Assembly (NCBI GenBank): GCA_017654935.2
Contig: CM065684.1
Span: forward strand, 59,723,678 to 59,787,677
DNA from: Phymorhynchus buccinoides
Taxonomy: Eukaryota > Mollusca > Gastropoda > Neogastropoda > Raphitomidae
Length of the DNA: 64,000 bases
Direction of reading: 5' to 3'
A program made the translations under genes and the position numbers. Positions 8,279 to 17,967 of the stretch are shown in pieces (position 1 is the first letter of the stretch; every line of letters begins with the position of its first letter). The notes beneath the pieces were generated by a model that was not told where the DNA came from, did no database searches, and worked only from the letters and a program-made list of their open reading frames with translations.

Positions 8279-9165
8279 TCACGTGCAGCATGATCCACAC
8301 TCATACACGACTCCCGTAGTCAGGATGATTTCACAACCAGTCTCTTCCACTCTTCCCCGGTTCTCGGCTTTTCTTAGTATGTCTTTCAGCTCCAGGCCCG
8401 TCCACTTGCGGATGTTGTCTTCCCATCTCTTCTTCTGTCTGCCTCTTCTTCTTCTTCCTCCTTGGACCGTGCCCAGTAAGATTGTTTTGGCAAGGCCTGA
8501 TGAACGGGTAACATGTCTTCCCATCTCTTCTTCTGTCTGCCTCTTCTTCTTCCTCCTTGGACCGTGCCCTGTAGGATTGTCTTGGCAAGGCCTGATGAAC
8601 GGGTAACATGTTGTCTTCCCATATCTTCTTCTGTCTGCCTCTTCTTCTTCCTCCTTGGACCGTGCCCTGTAGGATTGTCTTGGCAAGGCCTGATGAACGG
8701 GTAACATGTTGTCTTCCCATATCTTCTTCTGTCTGCCTCTTCTTCTTCCTCCTTGGACCGTGCCCTGTAGGATTGTCTTGGCAAGGCCTGATGAACGGGT
8801 AACATGTTGTCTTCCCATATCTTCTTATGTCTGCCTCTTCTTCTTCCTCCTTGGACCGTGCCCTGTAGGATTGTCTTGGCAAGGCCTGATGAACGGGTAA
8901 CATGTTGTCTTCCCATATCTTCTTCTGTCTGCCTCTTCTTCTTCCTCCTTGGGCTGTGCCCTGTAGGATTGTCTTGGCAAGGCCTGATGAACGGGTGACA
9001 TGTCCATACCATTTCATTTTGCCGTGCCCTGTAGGATTGTCTTGGCAAGGCCTGATGAACGGGTGACATGTCCATACCATTTCATTTTGCTGTGCCCTGT
9101 AGGATTGTGGCACGGCCTGATGAACGGGTGACATGTCCATACCATTTCAACTTGCGTCTTTTGAC
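8279..9165 (-). pseudogene. LINE ORF2 C-terminal fragment, internally amplified
   Basis: On the minus strand the ends read KMKWYGHVTRSSGLAKTILQ, then a GRRRGRQKKRWEDN-like block and a WTGLELKD tail. This is the widespread C-terminal signature of non-LTR retrotransposon reverse transcriptase ORFs (W-GHV, GR-KKRW, WTGL). The 5' part of the ORF is absent, as in a 5'-truncated LINE copy. The central block has been amplified into a minisatellite, listed separately, so the reading frame shifts from unit to unit. It is inserted in the intron after exon 6, antisense to the host gene. Confidence 0.85.
8416..9001 (-). repeat. 98-bp minisatellite made of LINE coding sequence, six units
   Basis: Units start near 8416, 8515, 8610, 8708, 8806 and 8904. 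Each encodes about 33 residues of the HVTRSSGLAK to RWEDN block. 98 is not a multiple of three, so neighbouring units are read in different frames. Two further shorter units of about 68 bp (9002-9135) repeat only the WYGHVTRSSGLAK part. Copy 2 has seven 98-bp units. Confidence 0.9.
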
Positions 9166-9200
9166 TAGGGTCAGCTAGGTCAACATATCAGCTGGATGTG

Positions 9201-9310
9201 GGTGTAGAGTGGCACAGTGGTAACGCGTTCGCTTCGTGTCAAGTAAACCTGGGTTCGAACCTGGGTACATGGGGATTTTTCCTCTCACTTTGCACTAGGC
9301 CTTACGTGGA

Positions 9311-9341
<31 letters not shown>

Positions 9342-9545
9342 CGTGTGCCCATGCATTTAGCACACGTTAAACCCAGTGGCAACAAAAAAGTTGTCATTTG
9401 GTCAAAATGTACCCTCCCTCTCCTTCCTCATCAGTCACACAAAAATCGTATGCAAATTGGGTGGCGCGCCTCTGGCTGCGACGCGCTCTCCAGGTGAGAG
9501 AAACCCAAATTTCACAGAGACACCTCTTTGACTATAGAGTACTAA
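9201..9545 (+). mobile_element. tRNA-derived SINE, family S1
   Basis: The head has an A-box-like TGGCACAGTGGTAACGCG at about 9210 and a B-box GGTTCGAACC at 9252-9261, as in RNA polymerase III promoters of tRNA genes. The body carries TCTTTCGGATGAGACGATAA, a segment common to many marine invertebrate SINEs. The 3' end is uncertain. It is not a functional tRNA: the anticodon arm is not clean and there is no acceptor pairing that I could find. Copy 2 lies at 29106-29455, where the B-box is mutated to GGTTCAAACC. Confidence 0.75.
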
Positions 9546-10284
9546 ATACCTAAAAAATATGGTCCGATTGCATTTTCAATTCGCCTTTTGACTTTATTGG
9601 TGATTTGATCTTTGTAGGAGATGCCGAGGATTGTTCGAAAGCATCTCATCTCCATTGCTCTGATGCTTCTTTCAATATCTGCTGTCAAGGTCTAGGATTC
9701 GCATGCACAAAGAAAGATTGGCATGACCAGAGAGCAGCGCATCAGTCTGTGTGGAAAGAATAAGGGGAAGTAACTCTCTGTTAATGAACTCTCTGGACAC
9801 CAAAGTTATTTTCGGCACCCATCGCACCAGTCCGATCTTTGAGCTGACAGCGACGTTTTTGAGCTTGGTTATTGCACACTCATACACATCCACACAAATA
9901 AACACACGCAAATGCCCTCATATAAAACGAATGTATATCATTATAATGTGCACAGACGCACACATACACACACGCATGCGCACATGATACACGCACACAC
10001 GTGCATACTCCCGCGTGCATGCACACATAGCAAGCACGCGCACCCACTTTCTCTCGTTTGTGCTCAAAATAAAACTGCAATAATGTTGTTGGCAGTGAAT
10101 GTTCAGCGTGTGTTTATGTATGTTTGAGAAGTAGTTTCTAGTTCCCTTACGTGTGAATGTGTGTGTGCGTGTATGCGTGCGTGCGTGTGAGACTGTGTTT
10201 GTGTATGTGCGTGTTGCGCGTGTGTTTGTGCACTCGTGTATATGTGCGTGATTGTATGCCGCTGCGTGTATGCATTTTTTTCAG
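9546..10284. other. Intron without recognised gene; CA and GT tracts
   Basis: Contains CA/GC-rich runs (about 9885-10045) and a GT/GC-rich run (about 10157-10260) that leads into the exon 7 acceptor tract. Nothing else is recognised. Confidence 0.5.
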
Positions 10285-10362
10285 CTACGCACCATGCCTC
10301 CAGAGATGCAGGGAGGGTTCCAGACTACAGAGGTGGCCTGGCACTGGCTCTTTGTTCAGAAG
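10285..10362 (+). CDS. disp: Dispatched-family protein, exon 7 (PPEM motif before TM8)
   Basis: The acceptor is ATTTTTTTCAG|CTACGC and the donor CAGAAG|GTGTGT. 26 codons, phase 0 at both ends: LRTMPPEMQGGFQTTEVAWH, then WLFVQK. PPEMQ.G followed by an aromatic helix entering the membrane is a recognisable Dispatched feature just before TM8, and is one of the strongest matches in the window. The donor coincides with the edge of a family A repeat. Confidence 0.85.
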
Positions 10363-10575
10363 GTGTGTCTTTTGTACAAATAGTTCCCCCACCTTCTGTA
10401 AGTTCTGTGCAAGTAACTTCCTCTAATGCTATCACTCTCCTTGGCTCTTGCTCTGCCTTTTCCATTGGCTTACTGTCATCTACTATCTTTCTGCCTTACT
10501 GGTCCATTCTCCTGCGTCTGTTTGTTCAAGAAACGCTTACTAAGATTTGCTCCTGCCAAAGACAGATATGCTAGG
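10363..10575 (+). mobile_element. Family A fragment abutting the exon 7 donor
   Basis: From the first intron base the sequence GTGTGTCTTTTGTACAAATA is homologous to the GGGGTCTTTCGTACAAAATAG part of family A at 23945. It continues through the CTGCCTTACTGGTCCATTCT block to a CCAAAGACAGATATGC end. A further segment with the opposite-end motif lies at about 11262-11385 (CTAACTATTTCTTAGTCAGG to TATCGAAGAAAAAGAAG), so one insertion may have been split by other sequence. Confidence 0.65.
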
Positions 10576-10779
10576 CCTAACTATTCTTTTTTGTTTTTTG
10601 TTATTGAACAATTTTCCCATTAAGCAAATTTCATGGCATGGAGACAAAGCAAAACACTCATACTCGTATTGATGAACTTAATAGCAGAGGTGATGGGGAG
10701 GGGGAGTAAACAGGGATGATAAGTATGACAGTAATGGCACTAATAAAAACAAAATCGACAATAGCTATTTAATAACATT

Positions 10780-11130
10780 AATGTACCGATGACGTATGTC
10801 CTTTACTCAAATGGCTGTTTTCACCGGTTGACATTATCCTGTAGAAAGGGCCAATAGTAAACGAGAGCTGTACTATAAATGATTTTCTACAGTATTGGAA
10901 TATCATGGTACAGCTTAGTCTTTCGTGGAAGACTATGACTCTCAAATGAGGCTCTGGTGCTACAAACAAAGGGATTGGTTGGCCTTTGGGGACCTTCCCC
11001 AACGCCAACTCTCGTCCTCAAATCCCTTTGGCCGTGAGAGTGGGGATGTACCCTGGGCAAGGCATCTCCACTATAAACTAATTCTCGCCCAGCCCACCAG
11101 AATAGTATCTGCCCGCTCTGCTATCTGGCA
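10780..11130 (+). repeat. Repeat R, intron 7 copy
   Basis: Shares two long blocks with an inverted copy at 13370-13700: CTTTGGGGACCTTCCCCAA at about 10984-11002, and GTTGACATTA...AAAGGGCC...AGAGCT at about 10824-10868. It has no coding content. Confidence 0.75.
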
Positions 11131-11584
11131 GTCATTGTCGGAAACGACGGACAGACAACAAACGATGACGTCAACAACAATTATAACAATCATCCTCATC
11201 ATCATCATCATCACCATCTCGGTCATCACCACCGTCATAATATTATGATGGCAACAGCAACAATGAAGACCTAACTATTTCTTAGTCAGGCGCATAAACG
11301 GCAGCAATGTGCATAACGGCAGCATGACGCATCTGCGCTCATATGACAGGAATCTGCCTGAGCTATCGAAGAAAAAGAAGAAGGCGGCGTGTGTTTAGCA
11401 TGCTTATTTGTGTCTGTCTATTTTTCTGGGGGGTTTTCTTCTGACTTTGGAGGTTGGGAAAATTGTTTTCCCGGAGAAAATCGGAATTCTAATTTTCCCC
11501 GGTAAAAAAATCGGAATGTTCCCGGATTGTAAAATTTCCCGTGACCTATGCATTAACTGGTTTCCATGATGATACTACGAACAG
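11131..11584. other. Intron with (ATC)n and CCCGG-rich low-complexity sequence
   Basis: A CATCATCATC run at about 11190-11235, the family A end at 11262-11385, and an odd patch at 11455-11545 that repeats TTTTCCCGG and AAATCGGAAT elements before the exon 8 acceptor. Confidence 0.5.
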
Positions 11585-11755
11585 TCTCTGGTGAACAACG
11601 CCATCTCCGGCATCATCCTGGGTCTGTCTCTGGCGCTGCCCATCCTGATCGTCTCCACCTGCAACGTCATCAACGGCCTGATCGCGTCACTCACCATCTG
11701 TTGCGTCACCGTCTGCGTCATCGGCGTCGTTCCCCTGGCTGGCTGGAAGTTAGGG
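11585..11755 (+). CDS. disp: Dispatched-family protein, exon 8 (TM8 and TM9)
   Basis: The acceptor is TACGAACAG|TCTCTG and the donor TTAGGG|GTGAGT. 57 codons, phase 0. It encodes SLVNNAISGIILGLSLALPI, a polar VSTCNVINGL turn, a second hydrophobic helix, then PLAGWKLG. Two membrane helices followed by GW.LG are the typical TM8-TM9 hairpin of Dispatched and Patched-type RND proteins, where GW.L leads into TM10. Codon use is GC-rich compared with the AT-rich introns. No nucleotide change was seen against 31492-31662. Confidence 0.88.
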
Positions 11756-11829
11756 GTGAGTTAACTCATTCAAGTCGTTTCGGCCATATATGTCCGGAAA
11801 TAATAGATAGCTTCTCTCTGTAAAATTCG

Positions 11830-12178
11830 GACAGCTCCCATCTGGAGAGCGCGTCGCCGCAAGCGCAGCGCCTACCCTCCCCCCTTTTTTAGAGGGTGGT
11901 GGTGAGGAGGGGGGGCGGACTTGGAAAACCTAGCTATCAATTTGGTCATACCAGGCAGCGGGATTTCTCCTTACTCTTACTTTTAACTGCCGTGGGAGTT
12001 TTACTTGCATGAAGCGCACGGGTTAGACTTGCTTTAAGTCCTCATTCAAAAGCCTCGACGTTCAGTTCGAATTTCCCGTCGAACTAGAAAGAAAGGGCGA
12101 TCGAGGCCAGGATTCGAACCCGCGTCACTCACTCATTGAAATTGGCAGTCGAACGTCTTAACCACTCTGCCACCTGAT
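11830..12178 (-). mobile_element. tRNA-Leu/Ser-like SINE, family S2, antisense to the gene
   Basis: On the minus strand the head reads GGTGGCAGAGTGGTTAAGAC (A box) with GGGTTCGAATCC (B box) about 45 bases further. This spacing and the long variable arm resemble class II tRNAs (Leu/Ser). The body runs toward 11830 and includes a CCTCCCCCC/GGGGGGCGG patch. It is inserted in the intron between exons 8 and 9. Counterparts lie at about 31740-32095 and 58880-59134. Confidence 0.75.
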
Positions 12179-12264
12179 ACAACATTATTTACTAAGCTTC
12201 TTGGATGGAGAAGTACACTTGTATGGCCTGCCATCCTGTGTTTCTCTTTCTCCCTCAACTCCAG

Positions 12265-12489
12265 GTCCTGGTGTCTCTCAACATGTGCCTGGTGGTGGGC
12301 CTGGCCGTGGACTACGTTGTGCACCTGGCGGAGGGATACCACATGGCGCCGCCTCAGCGCGCACGCACGCGCAAGGATCGGCTGGAGCACGCGCTGGTGC
12401 GGATGGGCATTTCCGTGCTGAGCGGAGCCTGCACTACTCTAGGAGCGTCCATCTTCATGCTGTTCGCCCAGATTCAGTTCTTCTACCAG
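12265..12489 (+). CDS. disp: Dispatched-family protein, exon 9 (TM10 and TM11, GxxxD motif)
   Basis: The acceptor is CAACTCCAG|GTCCTG and the donor TACCAG|GTGAGA. 75 codons, phase 0. TM10 contains VVGLAVDYVVHLAEGY. The GxxxD motif (Gly12 and Asp16 of this exon) is the proton/cation-coupling signature of RND permeases and is required in Dispatched. A basic cytoplasmic segment (PPQRARTRKDR) follows, then RMGISVLSGACTTLGASIF, the TM11 signature with its SGA..T pattern. The exon is intact in copies 1 and 2 and broken in copy 3. Confidence 0.92.
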
Positions 12490-13228
12490 GTGAGAGAAAG
12501 AAGAAGAAGAAAGAGAAAAGGAAGGAAAAAAGAAAAAGGGTTAAAAATGAAGGCGGAAGTGGTGGTGGGTTGCATGATGAGTGAGCAAGATAGCGGAGAG
12601 CGGATGAATGATTGGGTTAGAAAGTGTTAAAAAAAAGGGTTAAAAACGAAGGCGGAAGTGGTGGTGGGATACTGATGAGTGAGCAAGATAGCGAAGAGCG
12701 GATGAATGATTGGGTAAGAAAGGGTTAAAAAAAAGAAAGGGTTAAAGATGAAGGCGGAAGTGGTGGTGGGATGCATGATGAGTGAGCAAGATAGCGGAGA
12801 GCGGATGAATGATTGGGTTAGAAAGGGTTAAAAAAAAGAAAGGGTTAAAAATGAAGACGGAAGTGGTGGTGGGCTGCATGATGAGTGAGCAAGATAGCGG
12901 AGAGCGGATGAATGATTGGGTTAGAAAGGGTTGGGGGGAAAAAAGGGTTAAAAACGAAGGCGGAAGTAGTGGTGGGTTGCATGATGAGTGAGCAAGATAG
13001 CGGAGAGCGGATGAATGATTGGGTAAGAAAGGATTAAAAAAAAGAAAGGGTTAAAGATGAAGGCGGAAGTGGTGGTGGGTTGCATGATGAGTGAGCAAGA
13101 TAGCGGAGAGCGGATGAATGATTGGGTTAGAAAGGGTTAAAAAAAAAGGGGGTTAAAAACGAAGGCGGAAGTAGTGGTGGGTTGCATGATGAGTGAGCAA
13201 GATAGCGGAGAGCGGATGAATGATTGGG
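12490..13228 (+). repeat. Minisatellite of about 100 bp next to the exon 9 donor
   Basis: About seven imperfect units, each containing AAGGCGGAAGTGGTGGTGGG, then GAGTGAGCAAGATAGCGGAG and an A-rich spacer of variable length. It begins within about 50 bases of the donor. The copy-2 array (32465-33060) has about six units with a different order of variants. Confidence 0.9.
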
Positions 13229-13369
13229 TGTGGTGTGATAGTCACTTATTTGTCTTGATGTAAATTTATGTTTCATATTTCTATTTAATATTTTTATTTT
13301 GATATATCTCATCTTATTTGACACGGTGGAACACAAGTTTCCATGTGCGTTGTACAATGCCAATGGACA

Positions 13370-13700
13370 GTAAAGAAACTTATGGCTTATGAGTAGTGAT
13401 AGTTTGTTGGTTTGTTTTTGTTGTTGTTGTTTTTAAAAGCCGAGGATCAGAGCTGTGTGTTTCCTTTATAGTGTGGAAAAAGCTGTGGGAATCTTGTCTG
13501 CTTTTTACTAAGTTCCTCTGTTGCCTGTCTGTCTGGCATTGGGGAAGGTCCCCAAAGGCCAACCGATCCCACTGGCTGCAGCACTAGAGCCAGTGCAAAT
13601 GCCCCTGATTAAGAGCTCTCATTCACTATCGGCCCTTTCTGCAGGCTAATGTCAACCAGTGATAAATAAATATGAGTAAAATGTCAAGTACTGTGTAGTA
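13370..13700 (-). repeat. Repeat R, intron 9 copy, inverted
   Basis: Reverse complement of the intron 7 copy. The block TTGGGGAAGGTCCCCAAAGG at 13540 pairs with 10984-11002, and AGCTCT...GGCCCTTT...TAATGTCAAC at 13611-13656 pairs with 10824-10868. About 80 bases pair with few mismatches in the two blocks compared. Confidence 0.75.
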
Positions 13701-14154
13701 ATACCCAATCTCACAAACAGTGATTACTCCGCAGCCTACAAATCTTGCAAAGAATTAATTCAACTTTCTGGAAGGTGAAAAGGTGGGAAGTGTTAAGTAT
13801 GGTAACAGTAGGCAGTGCGTGAGTTCACAATGATCCCCACCTGTAGTGTAGGTGAAAGGGTGGGAGTAAAAAAAAAACCGGCTTCAGTCAGCTGCGGAGT
13901 GCGAACTCTTTGTATATTCAGGCTTTTTGGTAACACGTTGTAGTAAAGAGAAGGAAAGAGAGATCATGTAAGTTTCTTGTCTCCCGTGATGATTATTTTC
14001 CTGCCATTATTTTCAATTTTTCATGTGAAAGGATATAATTTATGGGTTACAGTGAATGGGGCTTGGAATGTCCTAAACAAATCTATAGAAATAGATGACA
14101 CCTTCATATGAAAATTTCAAACATGTTTGTTCTTATTTCTTTCTCTCTTTTCAG
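13701..14154. other. Intron 9 remainder, no recognised feature
   Basis: AT-rich intron ending in a good pyrimidine tract (TTTCTTTCTCTCTTTTCAG). No ORF or repeat is recognised. Confidence 0.5.
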
Positions 14155-14424
14155 TTTGGCATTTTCATGTTCTGCACTATCGGCTTCTCCTTGCTGTTCT
14201 CGTTGGGGTTTTACGTCCCCTTGATGGGCATTCTGGGACCGGAAGGTGACGTCGGCAACATCCTGGTCCCTCTCAGACGCTGCTTCGGGCGAGGAGGATG
14301 CTTCCGCTTCCGGTGTCAGGATGATTCGCCTGGACCTGAGCACAGGTGTGCAGCAGAAACGGGGAGGAGGAGCAACAGACGTCCCAGTGCAGAACTTTTG
14401 ATGACTGACGAGTTCAGGAGATGA
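14155..14424 (+). CDS. disp: Dispatched-family protein, last exon (TM12 and C-terminal tail)
   Basis: The acceptor is CTCTTTTCAG|TTTGGC and the stop is TGA at 14422-14424. 89 codons plus stop. The exon opens with FGIFMFCTIGFSLLFSLGFY, the last membrane helix, then PLMGILGPEGD; a GP just after TM12 is typical of the family. The cytoplasmic tail is short, basic and Cys/Arg-rich (RRCFGRGGCFRFRC). Copy 2 differs by one replacement (Arg to Ser in the EH-CAAE segment) and one silent change. The stop is only about 17 bases from a foldback transposon. Confidence 0.88.
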   Translation, partial: FGIFMFCTIGFSLLFSLGFYVPLMGILGPEGDVGNILVPLRRCFGRGGCFRFRCQDDSPGPEHRCAAETGRRSNRRPSAELLMTDEFRR

Positions 14425-14441
14425 ATAGCTTTTTTCTTTTA

Positions 14442-14918
14442 AAGGGACACCCTGACGGATGCGTTTTTGCAAGAAACACGTTGAGATCACCAGGAAAACA
14501 CCCTTTACAGACATCGCAACACTCACTTTGCTCTGGTTTCCTATAAGTCAAATCGGCGATTCCTCCTTGACGGAGGTGCTGGAAGTCAAATTATTTCAGT
14601 GAAAATTTTCTAATGGCCGCCTGAGTCGCTTAGACCAAATCACGAAATGTCCACAATACAAGCCTTTTTATTTACACTTTACCAAAAGGAATAAGCTCCT
14701 TTTTTGTTGTTACTGCACTACAAAGAAGAAAAAAGCTTCAGCCACTCTGAGTGTCCTCCACCCACCCCGTCCAGAATGGCTTATCTCTCCGGCAACTCCG
14801 CCAAGGAGTAATCACCGTTTTGACCGTTTGATTTCTAGGAAACCAGAGCAAAGTGAGTGTTCCGATCCTGGTGATCTCGACGTGTTTCTGGCAAAAACTC
14901 ATCCGTCAGGGTGTCCCT
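14442..14918. mobile_element. Foldback element H at the start of the Dispatched 3' UTR
   Basis: The 477-bp element has termini AGGGACACCCTGACGGAT and its complement ATCCGTCAGGGTGTCCCT. The inverted arms pair over at least 50 bases and continue in imperfect pairing (TTGCAAGAAACACGT with ACGTGTTTCTGGCAA). Relatives lie at 25117-25405 (cut by the gap), 34279-34775, 44135-44702, and in copy 3 at about 46062-46640 and 56222-56715. Confidence 0.8.
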
Positions 14919-15234
14919 CACTAATGACGAGGCACTCGTGCCAATCACCTCTCCTAAAGGGTTACCTCTCAATCGTGAAATGCAACGGAGAAATCGAGAC
15001 AGGCGCAATTGGGTATAGGGGTAGTCAAAATAGGCGCAGTTGAGATGCACCGAGAGCAGTTTTGCTCAGTGCTGCATCCCTGAGCAAGCCAAGGAGTGGG
15101 AGTTTAAGTAGAAGGCGTTACGCTCTGACTCATCGTACTCCAGTCTCCAGTCTTGGGTAGGGGAGACCGGGGTTGGTCCGCCCTCAGAGCAGATCCGTCA
15201 TTTCGTTTTTTATTGCTTAGTGCTTTAGTCTAGA
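14919..15234. other. Probable 3' UTR or intergenic, no recognised feature
   Basis: No ORF of interest and no clear repeat. AGGGGAGACCGGGGTTGG at about 15160 slightly resembles a MITE end but lacks a partner. Confidence 0.4.
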
Positions 15235-15385
15235 ATCGTTTAGACCATGTTTAAAATAATTCTACTACGTTCGCTCTATGTACTCAAGTAGACCCAATAC
15301 ATGAATTTCCCAGAATCATGACTCACATCGTGACAATCGCATCGCATTGACAGCGAATCGTATGTAGTGTAGCAGGCCCTTTAGT
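15235..15385. mobile_element. Family T MITE fragment
   Basis: Matches the interior and right end of the element at 7524-7846: the CTCAAGTAGACCC and AATCATG..TCAC motifs, then AATCGTATGTAGTGTAGC. The left terminus is missing. Confidence 0.6.
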
Positions 15386-15734
15386 CCTTCATTTATAAAG
15401 AGATATTGATGAACTTTAGTGGAACCTAGGGAAGGTCCATTCGTTTTAGTAATTGTCGTTATATAATAGTGGGGTGATGAATTAATTTGCCTATCTCAAC
15501 GTTTTTCTCATATTGATCTGCTTTGTGGTTGTGAAACTGAAAGCCATAGATATTTAGTATGATGGTTAATACGTTTATACATGTATTCAAGCAGCGACGT
15601 GGGACCAAGATTAAATGCGAGGAGGAAGGATGGTGTCTTAAAAGATGCAAACAGCTGTTGCTTTTTTTCTGGATTTTTTTTTACGTTTCTTTCAAATAAA
15701 TTGTGCAATTAGACTTCTTGAGCACCTTTATAAG
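15386..15734. other. AT-rich intergenic, possible poly(A) signal
   Basis: An AATAAA at 15695-15700 could serve the upstream Dispatched transcript, but nothing confirms it. Confidence 0.3.
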
Positions 15735-16055
15735 AACATCTTCTTCTTCGTCAATCACTCAGACATTCTCCTGTCATATGAGCGCAGATGCGTCATGCTG
15801 CTGTTGTGCGCCTAAGTAAGAAATAGTTAGGCCCAGCATGTCCGTCTTCGGCTAGAGAAATATTTTTGTAAGAATTTCTAGACAAAAGGCGGGAGAATGG
15901 ACCAGTAAGGCAGAAAGATAGCAGATGACAGAAAGCAAAGGGGAAAGGCAGAGTCAAAGAGAGTGATGGATTAGATGAAGTTACAAGCACAGAACTTCCA
16001 GAAAGTGGGGGAACTATTTATACGAAAGACAGCACCCCCGGTATCCCCACGGGGG
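15735..16055 (-). mobile_element. Family A element, short reference copy
   Basis: The clearest single-length copy: TTC-rich end at 15738-15752, GAGCGCAGATGCG at 15780, one 63-bp-like segment (GGAGAATGGACCAGTAAGGC at 15892), and a GGTATCCCCACGGGGG end at 16039. It shows what the expanded element at 1965-3775 looked like before amplification. Confidence 0.7.
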
Positions 16056-16428
16056 AAATAAAATGTTCAAATTAAAAGGAAAGAATACTGTTCAGACACA
16101 CATGTGTGCTAAAAAATAACAAGAAACGTTTTGTTTGTTTCAAACACTGAACACTCTACGCCATATTTTGTGCTGTGAAACAGTTGCAGTAACATGATAG
16201 TGTTCAGAAGAAACTGTGTTTAACGCCCTCCATGGTGGTACAGGTACGCATGGGACATATGTAAAGATAGTGGGTCGATCCTGCAATGCCAAAAAAGACC
16301 CTAAATTATTGAAAAATAAGACAGTGTTCAGCAATGTACGTTCTGACGCCATGTTTGTATATATTTTTAGCACTTAAAAATGGCAATAATCTTATTGTGT
16401 TCTTTGGTTTTTGCCATCACACATAATT
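16056..16428. other. Intergenic AT-rich sequence
   Basis: No feature recognised. It is collinear with 35915-36285. Confidence 0.4.
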
Positions 16429-16675
16429 TTAACCCTTTCACCGCCAAAGTCGCATTTTAGCACCACAGTGGTTTAACACCTATGTCACTAAAAGGCGTCA
16501 AATTGGGGCCTATTATTCAAAGACCATATTGTCTTAGTTTGGGGAAGTAAGGATAGACCTTATTTTATACATGTCACAGAAGAATCCCCAATACTGCAGA
16601 CGGACTTTGTTCTCTACCCAGGTAATTTTAATGGACATTTTAGGCTGAAAATATGGCTGGCGGTGAAAGGGTTAA
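16429..16675. mobile_element. piggyBac-like MITE, copy P2
   Basis: TTAA at both ends (16429-16432 and 16672-16675) and the same CCCTTTCACCGCCA termini as copy P1 at 1450-1697. Length 247 bp. Confidence 0.82.
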
Positions 16676-17469
16676 TGTGAATCCGGTATTGTAACGAATG
16701 GCGTTATGCTTGACACATATCAACATCAAACCGTTATTTTGTCTTAACGACTGCATTTATTTCGCTCACATATCAACGCAGTATTGTTTGTTTATCTTGA
16801 CGCATGACATTATTGTTTTTATATATCACATATCAATGCAATACTTATGTCGTAAAGAACCGTTTCATTACATTTCGTCACATATCAATAACCTCATTAA
16901 ATATCAAAGACTGGCTTTAATTAGTGATTGACACAAGCACGAATTTTGAAAAGTTGTATGATCGATGTTCATATATATTTTTTAGTATTTTTGTTTGTTT
17001 TTCTAAGTCAAATGTCACGGATCACTAAGCCATACAAAAATATTCTTTGTAGATCTGTGTATGAACACGGAAAATATGTTTTGGTTTTTCTCGTTGCGTG
17101 CTTAAATACCGTCCAGATAAAATGTAGAAAGCCTTCTTTGAACTAACCGATTGTGGTGTTGATTTATTTATTTTTTTATGTATAAGATTTCATGATTTTT
17201 GTACGAAGCTGAATGCAAGAAACTATTTTGGGGGGGGCTGAATGAATGCTCTTAGGACGAAAGTTCGCTATATTCTTGTCGTCGTTGTGGTGGATTTGCT
17301 TCATTATTGTTTGGTAGTGCGCTGAATTATGATTTATTGTCTCTCTTTCCGAAGACTTGACTCTTGGATTGCGTGTGTATGTGAGATGGCGAAGAACTTA
17401 AGAACACATTAAAGGACGTGCATACAGATAGACACGCACCAACATGCTCTCACACACCTTCACGTACCC

Positions 17470-17523
<54 letters not shown>

Positions 17524-17967
17524 AACACACATACACACACTCTCTCTCACTCACACACAAATGCGCACGCACATGCAGTCGCACACACACACACGCATAC
17601 AGCGCACGCACGCACACACAATCACTACAGCCTATAACAACATCATCTTTCATCCAAGCATGTCCTATTTTGAATTGATCTGTCATAAACTTGAGACAGT
17701 GCAATGTTGCATGTTAACGCGGGAGCATTAACACAGTCATATACGTGTGAGTCCTGACATGCGATTTCAGCGGGACAATTGTCTATCACTTATGGTTGAA
17801 AATGTTTAGCATTCGGTTTTCAGAAGATTGTATAATGTTCAAACGTGATATTAATTTTGCTGTTTGTTTCTTCAATGTGTGTGTGCACGTATGCGCACAC
17901 GTGTCTGTGTGTGTGTGCCTCCTTTTCTGATATTGTTTTTATGCGCGTTATACAATGTTTCAATGTG
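16676..17967. repeat. AT-rich intergenic with (CA)n
   Basis: Mostly AT-rich sequence without genes. A CA run of about 24 repeats lies at 17472-17520, followed by CA/CTCT variants to 17620. In copy 2 the corresponding run is replaced by a CACA-CGCGCG tract at 37345-37387. Confidence 0.6.

Noticed and set aside
8331..9140. 269-codon ORF of MLPVHQALPRQSY type
   Set aside because: Frameshifted reading of the 98-bp LINE-derived array; no intact protein.
9201..9275. tRNA gene
   Set aside because: A and B boxes are present but there is no clean cloverleaf, and the sequence continues into a SINE body.
12100..12178. tRNA-Leu gene on the minus strand
   Set aside because: Continues into a SINE body and recurs at 32000 and 58900 only as part of the duplicated locus; no proper acceptor stem.
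14828..15043. Small ORFs on both strands after the Dispatched stop
   Set aside because: They fall in the right arm of foldback element H and its flank and are also present in its non-coding relatives.
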